Below are positions 1-8,370 of a stretch of 29,835 nt of DNA, piece by piece. The notes under the pieces are model-generated. The model had not been told where the DNA came from and ran no database searches. It saw nothing but the letters and a program-made list of their open reading frames with translations. The position numbers and the translations under genes are program-made. The stretch is from CAYXEN01 sp964464035 (GTDB lineage Bacteria > Krumholzibacteriota > Krumholzibacteriia > WVZY01): NCBI GenBank assembly GCA_964464035.1, contig CAYXEN010000029.1, positions 1-29,835 of the forward strand, written 5' to 3'. The number at the start of each line of letters is the position of its first letter. The first letter of the stretch is position 1.

Positions 1-1170
1 CACCTCGGCGCCGGCAAGCTCCCCTATCGCCTTGATGCGGTCGCGGACGTCCTCAAGAGCGCTCGCGATCGAACTCCTCGACGAAGTGCCGACGACGACG
101 CGATCGCCGTTGCTCTCGACCGTGGCCAGGTTGTTGGAAGTCTCCACGAGCCCGGGAACGGCGTGACTCATCGCCTCCACCCCGTGCGGTATCGCGAGGA
201 GAAGGTTGAGAACTCTTCTCGTGCACTCGGCGTCCATCGCCTTGTCGGACGTTCCGTTCGACTCGATGAGCTCTACGCTCAGCCCGGGATCCACGTCGCC
301 CAGTTCCCCTCTTATGTCGCCTGCTTCCCTGCTGAGCATCTTCCGGCACACATCGAGGCCGCCCTCGTCCAGGACGATCATTGCTTCCGCCTCCCTGGGT
401 ATCGCATTGCGCTTGTTTCCGCCGCTCAAGGAAACCAGTCTGAGCGCGCATCCCCCGGCGAGCGCCTTCTTGAGGAGCCTCGCCAGAATGCGTATCGCGT
501 TGCCGCGCTGATCCTGAATATCGATGCCCGAGTGCCCCCCTTTGAGGCCGCTCACCTTGACCGACGCTGCTTGCATGCCGTCGGCCTTGGTGAGTCGCAC
601 CGGCAGGCGCAGCGTCGAATCTCCGCCCCCGGAACAGCCGATGTAGACGGCGCCCATCTCCTCGCTGTCCAGGTTGAGCATCAATCTACCCCGCACGAAA
701 TCCTTTCCGAGCTTGCCCGCGCCGGTGAGGCCCACCTCTTCGTCTACCGTGAAAAGCAATTCCAAGGGACCGTGGACGAGGCCGGACGAATCGGCCACTG
801 CCATCGCGGCCGACAATCCGACGCCGTTGTCGGCTCCGAGTGTCGTCCCATTGGCTGTGAGCCATTCACCTTCGAGCTCGACCTCTATGGGGTCCTTCGC
901 GAAATCGTGATCGACATCCGAGTTCTTCTCCCCGACCATGTCCATGTGCCCCTGGAGGACGACGACGGGAGCTCCTTCCCTTCCCGCAGAGGCGGGGACG
1001 CGCACGAGCACGTTGCCGTTTTCGTCCTTGGCGGCCTCGAGCCCTTTCTCCCGCGCCCAGGCGAGAATGTGCTCCGCGAGGGCCGCTTCGTTTCCCGAGC
1101 AGTGGGGGATCTTCCTTATCGCATCGAAATGTTTCCACAAATCGGGCGGATCCAGCTTGTCAAGAGACAT
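1..1170 (-). CDS. pepD: PepD-type aminoacyl-histidine dipeptidase, C-terminus cut by window edge
   Basis: This is an M20-family cytosolic metallopeptidase of the Xaa-His (beta-Ala-His) dipeptidase type, which hydrolyses dipeptides such as carnosine with a two-metal centre. The first 390 residues are present and the reading frame runs off the left edge; PepD proteins are usually about 480 residues. Visible motifs are the N-terminal IRKIPHCSGNE, the metal-site GHMDMVGEK, TLGADNGVG and the catalytic-base region DEEVGLTGA, followed by the lid-domain segments GLKGGHSGIDI and GGNKRNAIPREA. The ATG at 1170 is supported by AAAGGAG seven bases upstream. It has its own promoter (1257-1285), so it is independent of the transporter gene upstream. 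The order of motifs makes PepD clearly more likely than PepT or PepV. Confidence 0.93.
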   Translation of the reverse strand, partial: MSLDKLDPPDLWKHFDAIRKIPHCSGNEAALAEHILAWAREKGLEAAKDENGNVLVRVPASAGREGAPVVVLQGHMDMVGEKNSDVDHDFAKDPIEVELEGEWLTANGTTLGADNGVGLSAAMAVADSSGLVHGPLELLFTVDEEVGLTGAGKLGKDFVRGRLMLNLDSEEMGAVYIGCSGGGDSTLRLPVRLTKADGMQAASVKVSGLKGGHSGIDIQDQRGNAIRILARLLKKALAGGCALRLVSLSGGNKRNAIPREAEAMIVLDEGGLDVCRKMLSREAGDIRGELGDVDPGLSVELIESNGTSDKAMDAECTRRVLNLLLAIPHGVEAMSHAVPGLVETSNNLATVESNGDRVVVGTSSRSSIASALEDVRDRIKAIGELAGAEV

Positions 1171-1256
1171 GAGTTCTCTCCTTTGAAATGGGATCTATCG
1201 TTCTTGCTTTCGTCGCCGGAATGTATGCATCATCCAAGCATCATTTCAAACGGGTC

Positions 1257-1285
1257 ATTATACTCCGCTCCCGCATTATTATCAA
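1257..1285 (-). promoter_or_regulatory. sigma-70 promoter of pepD
   Basis: On the minus strand TTGATA is followed by a 17-base spacer and a perfect TATAAT. The predicted start near 1250 gives a leader of about 80 bases. The first bases of that leader (TTTGAAAT, plus-strand 1243-1250) can pair perfectly with ATTTCAAA (1182-1189), which overlaps the Shine-Dalgarno AAAGGAG. Confidence 0.7.
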
Positions 1286-1306
1286 GCGGCGCAGCAGGCG
1301 GCCCCT

Positions 1307-2242
1307 TCACGCCCCGCCGCTCCTTCGTTGAAGGATCACTCCGGAGATTATTAGAAACAAACCCACGATGGAAGAAGGCAGGATTTGTTCGCCGACGACG
1401 AACCTGATGAAAACGAGGGACAGAAACGGCGAGAGATAGATGAGGTTGCTCACCCGGGCGGTGTTTCCGCTCGAACTCAGGGCGCTCAGCCACAGCATGA
1501 ATGTCAAGCTCATCTCGAAGAGCCCCACGTACGCGCTGCCTATTAAGACGGCGAGATCCGCCTTAGGTGGAAAGCCCATCGTGCGGGACCCATCCAATAC
1601 GAGAAAAAGGCTTATGAACAACGTTCCGAAAAAGAAATTCAGGAAGAGTTTTTCCACCGGATCGCGTTCGTCCTTTACGTTGATGATCCAGAAAGAAGCC
1701 CAGACGATCGAGCTCCCGAGAGCAAGGCCGGCTCCAAGCGGATTCGCCGGCATGAAAGAAGTGACATCACCCCGCGTGGAGATCACGATGACACCGGAGA
1801 AGCTCACGAGCAGGGCGAGCAAGCTCCTCCACCGTAGCTTCTCGCCCATGAGGGGAACGGCCAAGAGAGAAAGGACGAGCGGCCACGTGTAGTTCAGGGG
1901 TTGCGCCTCCTGGGCCGGCAGAAGGGCATACGCCTTGAAGAGCACCATATAATAGAGAAAAGGATTGAGAAACCCACCCATCGCCGACCTCGCGAGCGCC
2001 CGCATCCCGCCTCCCGGCTCGGCGGAGCCCCGCTTCATGGCGCGGAAATACTCGATGATGCAGGACATCCGCCCGCGCACGGCGAGCGCCGCGAGGAGGA
2101 CTCAAGTGGAAAACAGGGAGGAATAGAAGAGCAGTGTCAGAAAATCGGTCCGCCTCAGGACAAGTTTGAAAGCGGAGGCCACGGTCGACCAAAAGAGCAC
2201 GGCGAGCAAAGCATGATAGCAGGACCTGGTTTGATCGTTCAT
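1307..2242 (-). pseudogene. EamA/DMT-family membrane transporter interrupted by an in-frame TGA
   Basis: This is a ten-helix drug/metabolite transporter of the EamA type, coded in one continuous frame except for a TGA at 2104-2102 (codon 47). Before the stop the reading is MNDQ, then ALLAVLFWSTVASAFK and LLFYSSLFST. After it the frame resumes with VLLAALAVRGR and continues to the normal C-terminus (GLFLIISGVILQRR). Both EamA repeats are otherwise intact: LNYTWPLVLSLLAVPLMGEK closes the first and SGNTARVSNLIYLSPFLSL the second. A single TGG-to-TGA change (Trp47) would explain it. TGA is an ordinary stop in neighbouring genes, so recoding is unlikely. A shortened protein could start at the downstream ATG (2080). 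It lies 66 bases after the M19 dipeptidase stop and was probably co-transcribed with it. Recent pseudogenisation and an assembly error are both possible. Confidence 0.8.
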
Positions 2243-2308
2243 GACGGGGAGACCACTGATCGCACAAGAAACCCCCTTGCCGCGCCGGCAAGGGCGGAAC
2301 ACCCAGGC

Positions 2309-3517
2309 TTACTCACCTGCCGCGAGGTCCCGGGCCGCCTTCTCCACCTGGGACCATACCCTGAGCAGATTGCCCGAGCAGATCGCGGCGATATCCTCTT
2401 CGGAGTAGCCCCGCCGGAGCAACTCGTAGATGAGGTTCGGATAACCTGAAACATCCTTGAGCCCGACAGGGAGGGTATCCCCTACTCCCTCGAAGTCGGA
2501 CCCCAGACCGACATGCTCCACCCCGACCAGTGAGACGACGTGATCGATGTGGTCGGCGACGTCCTTTACGCTCGCAAAGCCGATCGGGTGCTCCTTGCGG
2601 TATCTCTTCACGTATTCTCTCGCCTCCCGATCATGCCACTTCAATCCTTTCGCCGCGAGGAGTTTCTCGATAGCCTTCCTGGACTCGTCCATCTTCGCAT
2701 TGAGATCGCCCCTGAGGAAAGTCGATCCGAAATTTATCTGGATCACTCCGCCCTTGCCGGCGAGTTTTCTTATCATGTCGTCATCCATGTTGCGTTCGAA
2801 CCCGGGCGTGAAGTGTCGGCAACAGGAGTGAGAAGCTATCACCGGGGCCTTGGACAGGGCGATCACCTGGTAGAAGGCGTCGTCGCTCACGTGAGATACG
2901 TCGATCATCATGCCCACCCGGTTCATCTCGGCGACGACCTTGCGCCCGAACGGGCTCAGGCCTTTCCACGTCCGCGTGGTGTCGTATGACGAGTCGCATA
3001 TGCGATTGTCCTCGGCATGAGTGAGAGTGATGTACCTCACTCCCCTCTCGTAGAAATGCCCGATGTTTCCAAGGTCCCCTTCGATCGCGCTTCCGTTCTC
3101 GATGCCCATGAGGATCGACATGCGCCCCTTCTTGAAGTTGTCCTTCACTTGCCGGATGCTCGACGCAAGAGCGAACTTGCCGGGGGAAGCGGAAACGAGG
3201 CTGTCGACCATGTCTATCAAGCTGTCCGCCAGGGCCTTGGCTCCCCCGGTCTTCTCGTAGCTCGCGGGGACGTAGATGGAGAAGAAGGGGGCGTCGAGGC
3301 CTCCTTTGCGGGCGCGCACGTAGTCGAAATCACCGGACTCGGTACTCCCGGATATGTCCTCGCGCTTGTTCCAGAGGCGGTAAGGAACGTCTATATGCGT
3401 GTCTATTATTATGATTCGGTGGGCCAGAGCTTCGGCCTTCGCCATGAGCTCGTCTTCGCCCGTCGCGGTTCCGGCGAACGCGCCGATACACAAGACGAAA
3501 AAGAGAATCTTCCTCAT
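2309..3517 (-). CDS. exported membrane-dipeptidase-like peptidase, family M19
   Basis: This is a zinc-dependent dipeptidase of the renal-dipeptidase family, 402 residues, acting on dipeptides outside the cytoplasm. Residues 1-20 form a signal peptide (basic MRK, hydrophobic FFVLCIGAFAG, small residues before GED). The binuclear zinc ligands are all visible: H41 and D43 in DTHID, E140 in GIENGS, H209 in DVSHVSD and H230 in IASHS. HVGLGSDFEG and the family-typical end SGNLLRVW follow. The ATG at 3517 has AAGGGGG upstream. It precedes the broken EamA transporter gene, which may once have taken up its products. The sod terminator upstream separates it from sodA. Confidence 0.93.
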   Translation of the reverse strand: MRKILFFVLCIGAFAGTATGEDELMAKAEALAHRIIIIDTHIDVPYRLWNKREDISGSTESGDFDYVRARKGGLDAPFFSIYVPASYEKTGGAKALADSLIDMVDSLVSASPGKFALASSIRQVKDNFKKGRMSILMGIENGSAIEGDLGNIGHFYERGVRYITLTHAEDNRICDSSYDTTRTWKGLSPFGRKVVAEMNRVGMMIDVSHVSDDAFYQVIALSKAPVIASHSCCRHFTPGFERNMDDDMIRKLAGKGGVIQINFGSTFLRGDLNAKMDESRKAIEKLLAAKGLKWHDREAREYVKRYRKEHPIGFASVKDVADHIDHVVSLVGVEHVGLGSDFEGVGDTLPVGLKDVSGYPNLIYELLRRGYSEEDIAAICSGNLLRVWSQVEKAARDLAAGE

Positions 3518-3625
3518 TCAGGCGCCCCCTTGCTGGAATGTCATGGAGTGAAAGTCGAGCGGACAGCCATCCGCATCGAACCGCCCGGGCGGGCGACGGC
3601 GTCCCCGCCCGCATTGCTTTTTTCG

Positions 3626-3654
3626 ATTATATCCTCCCGGGCGGAAGGCCATAA
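3626..3654 (-). promoter_or_regulatory. probable promoter of the M19 dipeptidase gene
   Basis: A perfect TATAAT -10 box lies on the minus strand, 17 bases after a poor -35 (TTATGG). It is about 110 bases upstream of the start codon and directly after the sod terminator, where a new promoter is expected. Confidence 0.45.
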
Positions 3655-3668
3655 GCGATTTTTGCACG

Positions 3669-3702
3669 AAAAAACCGGATGAAGCCGCAGGCCTCATCCG
3701 GT
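3669..3702 (-). terminator. rho-independent terminator of sodA
   Basis: On the minus strand a 13-base-pair stem (ACCGGATGAGGCC paired with GGCTTCATCCGGT, one G-T mismatch, loop TGC) is followed directly by six T. It starts 26 bases after the sod stop codon. Confidence 0.92.
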
Positions 3703-3727
3703 CTTTCCTCGCATCGTCTCGGTCGCG

Positions 3728-4339
3728 TCAGATCGCCTTTTCGAAAAGCTCTTCCACTTGCTTCCAGTTGACGACGTTCCACCAGTTGCTGACGTACTCG
3801 GGACGCCGGTTCTGGTACTTGAGATAATAGGCGTGTTCCCAGACGTCTATCGTGAGAATGGGAACCAGGCCGTTCGAAATCGGGCTGTCCTGGTTGGCCG
3901 AGGAGCTCACATTCACCGCGCCCTTTCCGTCCACGCTGAGCCACGCCCACCCGCTGCCGAACCGGGTCAAGGCCGCTTGCTCGAAAGTCTCCTTGAATTT
4001 GTCGAAGCTGCCGTAGGAGGCTTCGATCGCCGTGAGGAGCTTGCCCCCCGGTTGACCGCCGCCCCCCGGAGTCATTATCGACCAGAACAGGGTGTGGTTG
4101 TAGTGGCCTCCGCCGTTGTTACGCACCGCGGTGCGGATCTCTTCGGGAACGGCGTCGAGATTCTTCAGCAGGGATTCTATCGAGCGGTCGGCCAGATCGG
4201 GATGTTTTTCGAGGGCGGCATTGAGCTTGTTTACATAAGCTGCGTGATGCTTGGAATGATGGATCTCCATGGTGCGCGCGTCGATGTACGGTTCCAGCGC
4301 ATCGTAGGCGTAAGGCAGTTTGGGAAGTTCATGATTCAT
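3728..4339 (-). CDS. sodA: superoxide dismutase, Fe/Mn family, Mn-type
   Basis: This 203-residue enzyme dismutates superoxide to hydrogen peroxide and oxygen. The four metal ligands are H27 (MEIHHSKHH), H82 (YNHTLFW), D165 and H169 (DVWEHAYY). The second-sphere glutamine is Q150 in ANQDSP, with glycine in GGGHYNH at the position where Fe-type enzymes carry glutamine. This pattern predicts manganese, although cambialistic use cannot be excluded. There is no signal peptide, so it is cytosolic. The start is fixed by AAAGGAG ahead of the ATG at 4339. It is monocistronic: its own promoter (4472-4499) and a strong terminator (3669-3702) flank it. Its presence shows the organism meets oxygen. Confidence 0.97.
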   Translation of the reverse strand: MNHELPKLPYAYDALEPYIDARTMEIHHSKHHAAYVNKLNAALEKHPDLADRSIESLLKNLDAVPEEIRTAVRNNGGGHYNHTLFWSIMTPGGGGQPGGKLLTAIEASYGSFDKFKETFEQAALTRFGSGWAWLSVDGKGAVNVSSSANQDSPISNGLVPILTIDVWEHAYYLKYQNRRPEYVSNWWNVVNWKQVEELFEKAI

Positions 4340-4453
4340 CTCCGTCTCCTTTGTAGAGGTTCGTCATTTCATGAAATCGGCTCCCCCCGCGACGACTTTA
4401 CGAAAAACAGGGGATTTCCCGAGGCGTCCGCAGAGAACCGAACCTGGTTGTCA

Positions 4454-4466
4454 GACCTAAACGGTC
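4454..4466. promoter_or_regulatory. operator-like dyad at the sodA transcription start
   Basis: GACC-TAAAC-GGTC is a perfect 4-5-4 inverted repeat positioned at about -1 to +12 of the predicted sodA start. The GACY-N5-RGTC geometry recalls the core of Rrf2/IscR-type sites, but the flanks do not match IscR boxes. The regulator is unknown. Confidence 0.4.
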
Positions 4467-4471
4467 CTATT

Positions 4472-4499
4472 AATATAACCGGATCCCGCGCCAAGTCAA
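4472..4499 (-). promoter_or_regulatory. sigma-70 promoter of sodA
   Basis: TTGACT, a 16-base spacer and TATATT lie on the minus strand about 135 bases upstream of the sodA start codon. Confidence 0.65.
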
Positions 4500-4544
4500 A
4501 GGGAAATAAGACGCACTCCCTGGCTGCGCTCTGTCAAGGCATTG

Positions 4545-5942
4545 CTAGGACAGGAATTCCTCCACCGAGCGGGCCGTGGCATCGGCGCTGCGGATGCAGT
4601 CGGCCAGGGCGATTCCGCCCCGGAAGTTGGCGCAGAAGAAAAGCCCGGGGCGGCGCTCCTCGAACTCGCCGAGTGTTTCGAGAAAACGACTGTATCCGAG
4701 CTCGTACTGGGGGATGGCCCTCTTCCACGTCCGGACCCTGGTATAGACGGGGCGCCCGTGAATCGCGTGTCGCGCCTCGAGCTCTTCGCGGACGACGGTG
4801 ATCAATTCGTCCTCGGGCAGAAGCGTGAGATCGGGACGACGGGAGCCGCCGACGAAGGTCGTAAACGCCACGCAACCCGAGGGGGCCCTCCCGGGAAAGA
4901 TCGTGGAACTCCATATGGTCCCGAGTATGGGCCGGTTTTCCCGTGCCGGCACGAGGAATCCGAAACCGTCGAGCGGCCTGCCGACATCCTCCTTCCTGTA
5001 ACCGCAGAAAACCATGCTGACGGGAGGATAATGGATCGATTCCAGGGAGGAGGAGAGATTCGAGTCGATTCCTTTCACCATGCGTCCCGCTTCATAGGCG
5101 GGCGCGGCGAGTACGAGGGCATCGGCTTCGAGTGAATCGGGTGCGCCGCCCGCAGTGAAGTTCACGGTGAAACCTCCCCCGGCTCCCCCGGTCCCGCGCA
5201 CCTCTATGCCCGTCACGGCCGCCTCGGTGACGATACTATCGGCAAGCCGGGCGGAAAGGGCGTCGATAAGCGTGGAAAGCCCGTTCTCGAAGGAAAAGAG
5301 CTTCGCGGACTGTTTGGATACTTCACCCCGTCGTGCCTTCCTCTTTCTATCCTTGCGTCCCGCGACGGCTCCCTTGAGTACGCTGCCGTATTTCCTCTCG
5401 AGCTCGAAGAGCTTGGGAAAGGCGGCGGCTACGCTCAGGCGCTCGGGATCGCCGGCATAGACGCCGGCCACGAAGGGGTCGACGGCATAATCGAGGAACT
5501 CGCGCCCGAATCGCCGCTCCACGAAAGAAGCCAAAGATTCGTCGTCTTCGCGACCTCGCGCGACGAAAGGTTCACGCAGGAGCCTGAGCTTCGCCCGCAT
5601 CGAAAAAAGACCGGTGCCCAGGAACGCGGCGGGCGACATGGGAACGGGTACGAGCCTTCCTCTTTTCAGTATGTATCTGTTCCGGGCGGCATCACTTGCA
5701 TATATCAGCTCTTTCTCTATGCCCAACTCGCGAAGGAGTTCCCCGATCAACGAGGTCGTCTCCAGGGCGCTGTTGGGCCCTAACTCGACGAGGAAACCGT
5801 CCTCCACGATCGTCTCGATCGACCCGCCCACGCGCCGGTTCTTTTCAAGGAGCTTGACGTCGAAGCCGCGTTTCGCCAGGCGGAAAGCGACCGCGAGACC
5901 GCTTATACCTCCTCCTATCACCACCACTCTCTTTTTCATCAT
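4545..5942 (-). CDS. hemG: protoporphyrinogen oxidase, HemY-type flavoprotein
   Basis: This FAD enzyme (465 residues) oxidises protoporphyrinogen IX to protoporphyrin IX with molecular oxygen, the penultimate step of protoheme synthesis. The N-terminal dinucleotide-binding loop VVIGGGISGLAVAFRLAKRG (residues 7-26) is followed by LLEKNRRVGGSI and the GPNSALE motif typical of HemY-type oxidases. YSRFLETLGEFEERRPGLFF and GIALADCI near the C-terminus form the second FAD contact region. The start ATG (5942) overlaps the hemH stop in the sequence ATGATGA, so translation is probably coupled. It is the last gene of hemE-hemN-hemH-hemG. The symbol hemY is used for the same family. Length and motifs exclude the flavodoxin-like HemG of enterobacteria. 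Confidence 0.94.
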   Translation of the reverse strand: MMKKRVVVIGGGISGLAVAFRLAKRGFDVKLLEKNRRVGGSIETIVEDGFLVELGPNSALETTSLIGELLRELGIEKELIYASDAARNRYILKRGRLVPVPMSPAAFLGTGLFSMRAKLRLLREPFVARGREDDESLASFVERRFGREFLDYAVDPFVAGVYAGDPERLSVAAAFPKLFELERKYGSVLKGAVAGRKDRKRKARRGEVSKQSAKLFSFENGLSTLIDALSARLADSIVTEAAVTGIEVRGTGGAGGGFTVNFTAGGAPDSLEADALVLAAPAYEAGRMVKGIDSNLSSSLESIHYPPVSMVFCGYRKEDVGRPLDGFGFLVPARENRPILGTIWSSTIFPGRAPSGCVAFTTFVGGSRRPDLTLLPEDELITVVREELEARHAIHGRPVYTRVRTWKRAIPQYELGYSRFLETLGEFEERRPGLFFCANFRGGIALADCIRSADATARSVEEFLS

Positions 5943-6946
5943 TTGGCCCTTTCACCTTTTTCCATGTCACGCACCTCGCGTTCGACGATTCTTTTCAACG
6001 CCTCGATGAACGTAGAAGAGTCGTTGAGAGCGGAAACGACCGAATAGGAAACGATCCCGGCGCTTTCGGCCCATGCCTTGAACTTCATCCCGAGCTCGTA
6101 GAGCGTCTCCAGATGATCGGACACGAACGATACGGGGACTACGACGAGAGCCCTCGCGCCCGAACCTGCAAGGCGGCGTATCTCGTCTCCTATCGAGGGC
6201 CCGAGCCACTTGAACGGTCCCACCTTGCTCTGGTAGCAGATGGAGTGCGAATCGGTGAACCCGCCTCTCTGCACCACCGCTCGCACGGTTCCCTCGACTT
6301 GGCTGCGGTAGGGGTCTCCCCGGCGCACCAACCTCTCCGGGATACCGTGGGCCGCAAAGAGCAAGTGGGGAGCGCCTTCGCCCGAGAGTCCGTCCAGGCA
6401 CGATCTGATGCGCTCGATCAAGGCGTCTATATATCCCTCGTCGTCGTGGTAGGACAGCACCCTTCTCTCCCGGGGGAATTCGACGCCGAGTTCCCTCTTG
6501 CGCCTCGCCCATTCGTTCAGGCTCGAACGCGTTGTAGTATAGGAGTATTGCGGGTAGAGAGGAAGGAGAACGACCACGTCCGGGGAGAATGAAACCATCT
6601 CTCTTATCGCTTCCGTGGTGTCTGGCTTCCAGTAACGCATGGCGACGACGACGCGGCACTCGTATTCGCCAGAAAGAGCATCCTCGAGAAGCGCCGCCTG
6701 GCGCGCGGTGACGGCCAAGAGAGGCGAAGCTCCGCCGATCGCCTCGTAGTATCCGGCTACTTTCGGAGCCCTCCTCGATGCAAGCAGGCGCGCGAGCGGC
6801 CGCCGCACGAGGCGTCCCAAAGGAAGGTCGATGATGTCGGGGTCATTGAAGAGATTGGCCAGGAACGGCTCGATCGCATCGAGGGAGTCGGGGCCGCCCA
6901 GTTGAAACAGGACCACCCCCAGCCGCATTTTCGACGCCGTTGTCAT
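5939..6946 (-). CDS. hemH: ferrochelatase
   Basis: This 335-residue enzyme inserts Fe2+ into protoporphyrin IX (or Fe2+ into coproporphyrin in other lineages). Family landmarks are LFQLGGPDSLDAIEPFL at the N-terminus, YYEAIGGASPL, AMRYWKP, LLPLYPQYS and the metal-site histidine H200 in LLFAAHGIPE. YQSKVGPFKWLGPS and the proton-path glutamate E280 in SDHLETLYELG follow. Neighbours decide the role: HemN and HemY-type HemG in the same operon make protoporphyrin, so this should be the classical protoheme ferrochelatase. It begins 12 bases after the hemN stop and its stop overlaps the hemG start. Confidence 0.95.
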   Translation of the reverse strand: MTTASKMRLGVVLFQLGGPDSLDAIEPFLANLFNDPDIIDLPLGRLVRRPLARLLASRRAPKVAGYYEAIGGASPLLAVTARQAALLEDALSGEYECRVVVAMRYWKPDTTEAIREMVSFSPDVVVLLPLYPQYSYTTTRSSLNEWARRKRELGVEFPRERRVLSYHDDEGYIDALIERIRSCLDGLSGEGAPHLLFAAHGIPERLVRRGDPYRSQVEGTVRAVVQRGGFTDSHSICYQSKVGPFKWLGPSIGDEIRRLAGSGARALVVVPVSFVSDHLETLYELGMKFKAWAESAGIVSYSVVSALNDSSTFIEALKRIVEREVRDMEKGERAK

Positions 6947-6958
6947 CGTTTACAATGA

Positions 6959-8350
6959 TCAGACCGTCTTCGAGAACCGCTGCCCGCCCGATTGCATCTC
7001 GTCGAGGTAGGCATCGAAACACATGGCGATGTTCCTTATGACCAGGCGGCCTGCCGTTTTCACCTTGATTCCGTCGCGGGAGAGTTCTATGAGATCATCG
7101 TCGACGAAAGTCCCGAGCTTGGGCAGACTGTCGCGGAAATAATCCTCGAAAGTGATGCCGAACTCCTTTTCGATGCTGCCGAAATCCAGTTCGAGGTCGC
7201 ACATCAGCTTCATGATTACCCTGCGCCTTATGCGATCGTCCTCGTTCATGGCGTATCCCACGCGGGTGGCGGGTTTGCCTTCGTCGATGGCCGCATAGTA
7301 CTCGGGGATCTTCTTGAAATTCTGCGCGTAGACGTTCTCGAACTGGCTTATGCTGGACATCCCGAAAGCGTACAGATCGCACCCGGCCTTGGTGGAGTAT
7401 CCCTGGAAGTTCCGGTAGAGCGTCTTGCTTCTCTGGGCTACCGCCAGCTCATCGTCGGGCTTGGCGAAATGATCCATGCCGATGTACCAGTACCCGGCCG
7501 CCGAAAGCTTTTCGATCATCATCTTCAGTATCTCGAGCTTGGCCTCGGCGGGAGGGAGCGTATCCGGATCGATGAGCTTCTGGTGCTTCTTCAACCAGGG
7601 CACGTGGGCGAAATTGAAGACGGCGATCCGGTCGGGATCGATGTCGATCAGCTTGTCGACCGTCTTTGCGAACGTCTCGACCGTCTGGTAAGGAAGACCG
7701 TAGATGAAATCCAGATTGATGCTCTTGAAACCGAGCTTCCTGCTCCATCCCACGACTTCCCTCGTCAGGTCCTCGGGTTGAATCCTGTTGACGGCCTCCT
7801 GGACTTTCTCGTTGAAATCCTGCACTCCCATGCTCAAACGGTTGAAACCCGAATCCTTGAGAGCTTCGAGATGCTCTACGGTGAGTTCGCGCGGATCGAT
7901 TTCGCAGGAGGCCTCCATGTCGGCCTCGTCGTACTCGAAACGGGCGGCGATCGCTTTGCCCAGTCTTCTTATCTCCTCGGCATCGAGAGTGGTCGGGGTT
8001 CCCCCTCCCCAATGGAGCTGGACGACCTTGCGCCCGGGAGACACGAGCGGAGCGATGATATCCATTTCTTTTATGAGATAGTCCACGTAGCGGGCGATCT
8101 TCCTGCGGTCCCGTGAGACGGTCATCGTGCAGCCGCAGAAGTAGCACAATGAATCACAGAAAGGGATGTGGAAGTAGAGGGAAAGGTCGGAGGTAGTGCC
8201 CTTCTCGTTCGTTCGGACTATCGCCGCCTTGAATTCATCCGGCCCGAACTCCTCGGAAAACATCGGAGCGGTGGGATAGCTCGTATATCTCGGGCCCGGC
8301 TTGTTGTACTTGCGAAGGATGTCTATGTCTATGTCATCGAACTGCGCCAT
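6959..8350 (-). CDS. hemN: oxygen-independent coproporphyrinogen III oxidase (radical SAM)
   Basis: HemN decarboxylates two propionates of coproporphyrinogen III without oxygen, using S-adenosylmethionine and a [4Fe-4S] cluster. The protein has 463 residues, as true HemN proteins do. The cluster cysteines are C65, C69 and C72, with the HemN-specific fourth cysteine C74 (HIPFCDSLCYFCGC). LHWGGGTPT, the conserved GYSTKAGCDLYAFGMSSIS and a C-terminal HemN domain distinguish it from the HemW haem chaperone, which lacks the fourth cysteine. It lies between hemE and hemH. The oxygen-independent enzyme sits in the same operon as the oxygen-using HemY-type HemG. Confidence 0.96.
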   Translation of the reverse strand: MAQFDDIDIDILRKYNKPGPRYTSYPTAPMFSEEFGPDEFKAAIVRTNEKGTTSDLSLYFHIPFCDSLCYFCGCTMTVSRDRRKIARYVDYLIKEMDIIAPLVSPGRKVVQLHWGGGTPTTLDAEEIRRLGKAIAARFEYDEADMEASCEIDPRELTVEHLEALKDSGFNRLSMGVQDFNEKVQEAVNRIQPEDLTREVVGWSRKLGFKSINLDFIYGLPYQTVETFAKTVDKLIDIDPDRIAVFNFAHVPWLKKHQKLIDPDTLPPAEAKLEILKMMIEKLSAAGYWYIGMDHFAKPDDELAVAQRSKTLYRNFQGYSTKAGCDLYAFGMSSISQFENVYAQNFKKIPEYYAAIDEGKPATRVGYAMNEDDRIRRRVIMKLMCDLELDFGSIEKEFGITFEDYFRDSLPKLGTFVDDDLIELSRDGIKVKTAGRLVIRNIAMCFDAYLDEMQSGGQRFSKTV

Positions 8351-8370
8351 TCACGATCACCCCGAAAGTT

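Noticed and set aside
163..1407. Long plus-strand open frame opposite pepD
   Set aside because: It has no ribosome site, a composition full of R, H and P typical of an antisense shadow, and lies over a strongly conserved peptidase gene.
2102..2104. TGA in the EamA gene read as selenocysteine or as tryptophan by code change
   Set aside because: Neighbouring genes (hemH, znuA, M19-linked genes) use TGA as a normal stop, no SECIS-like hairpin is evident after it, and the residue is a membrane-helix position rather than a redox site.
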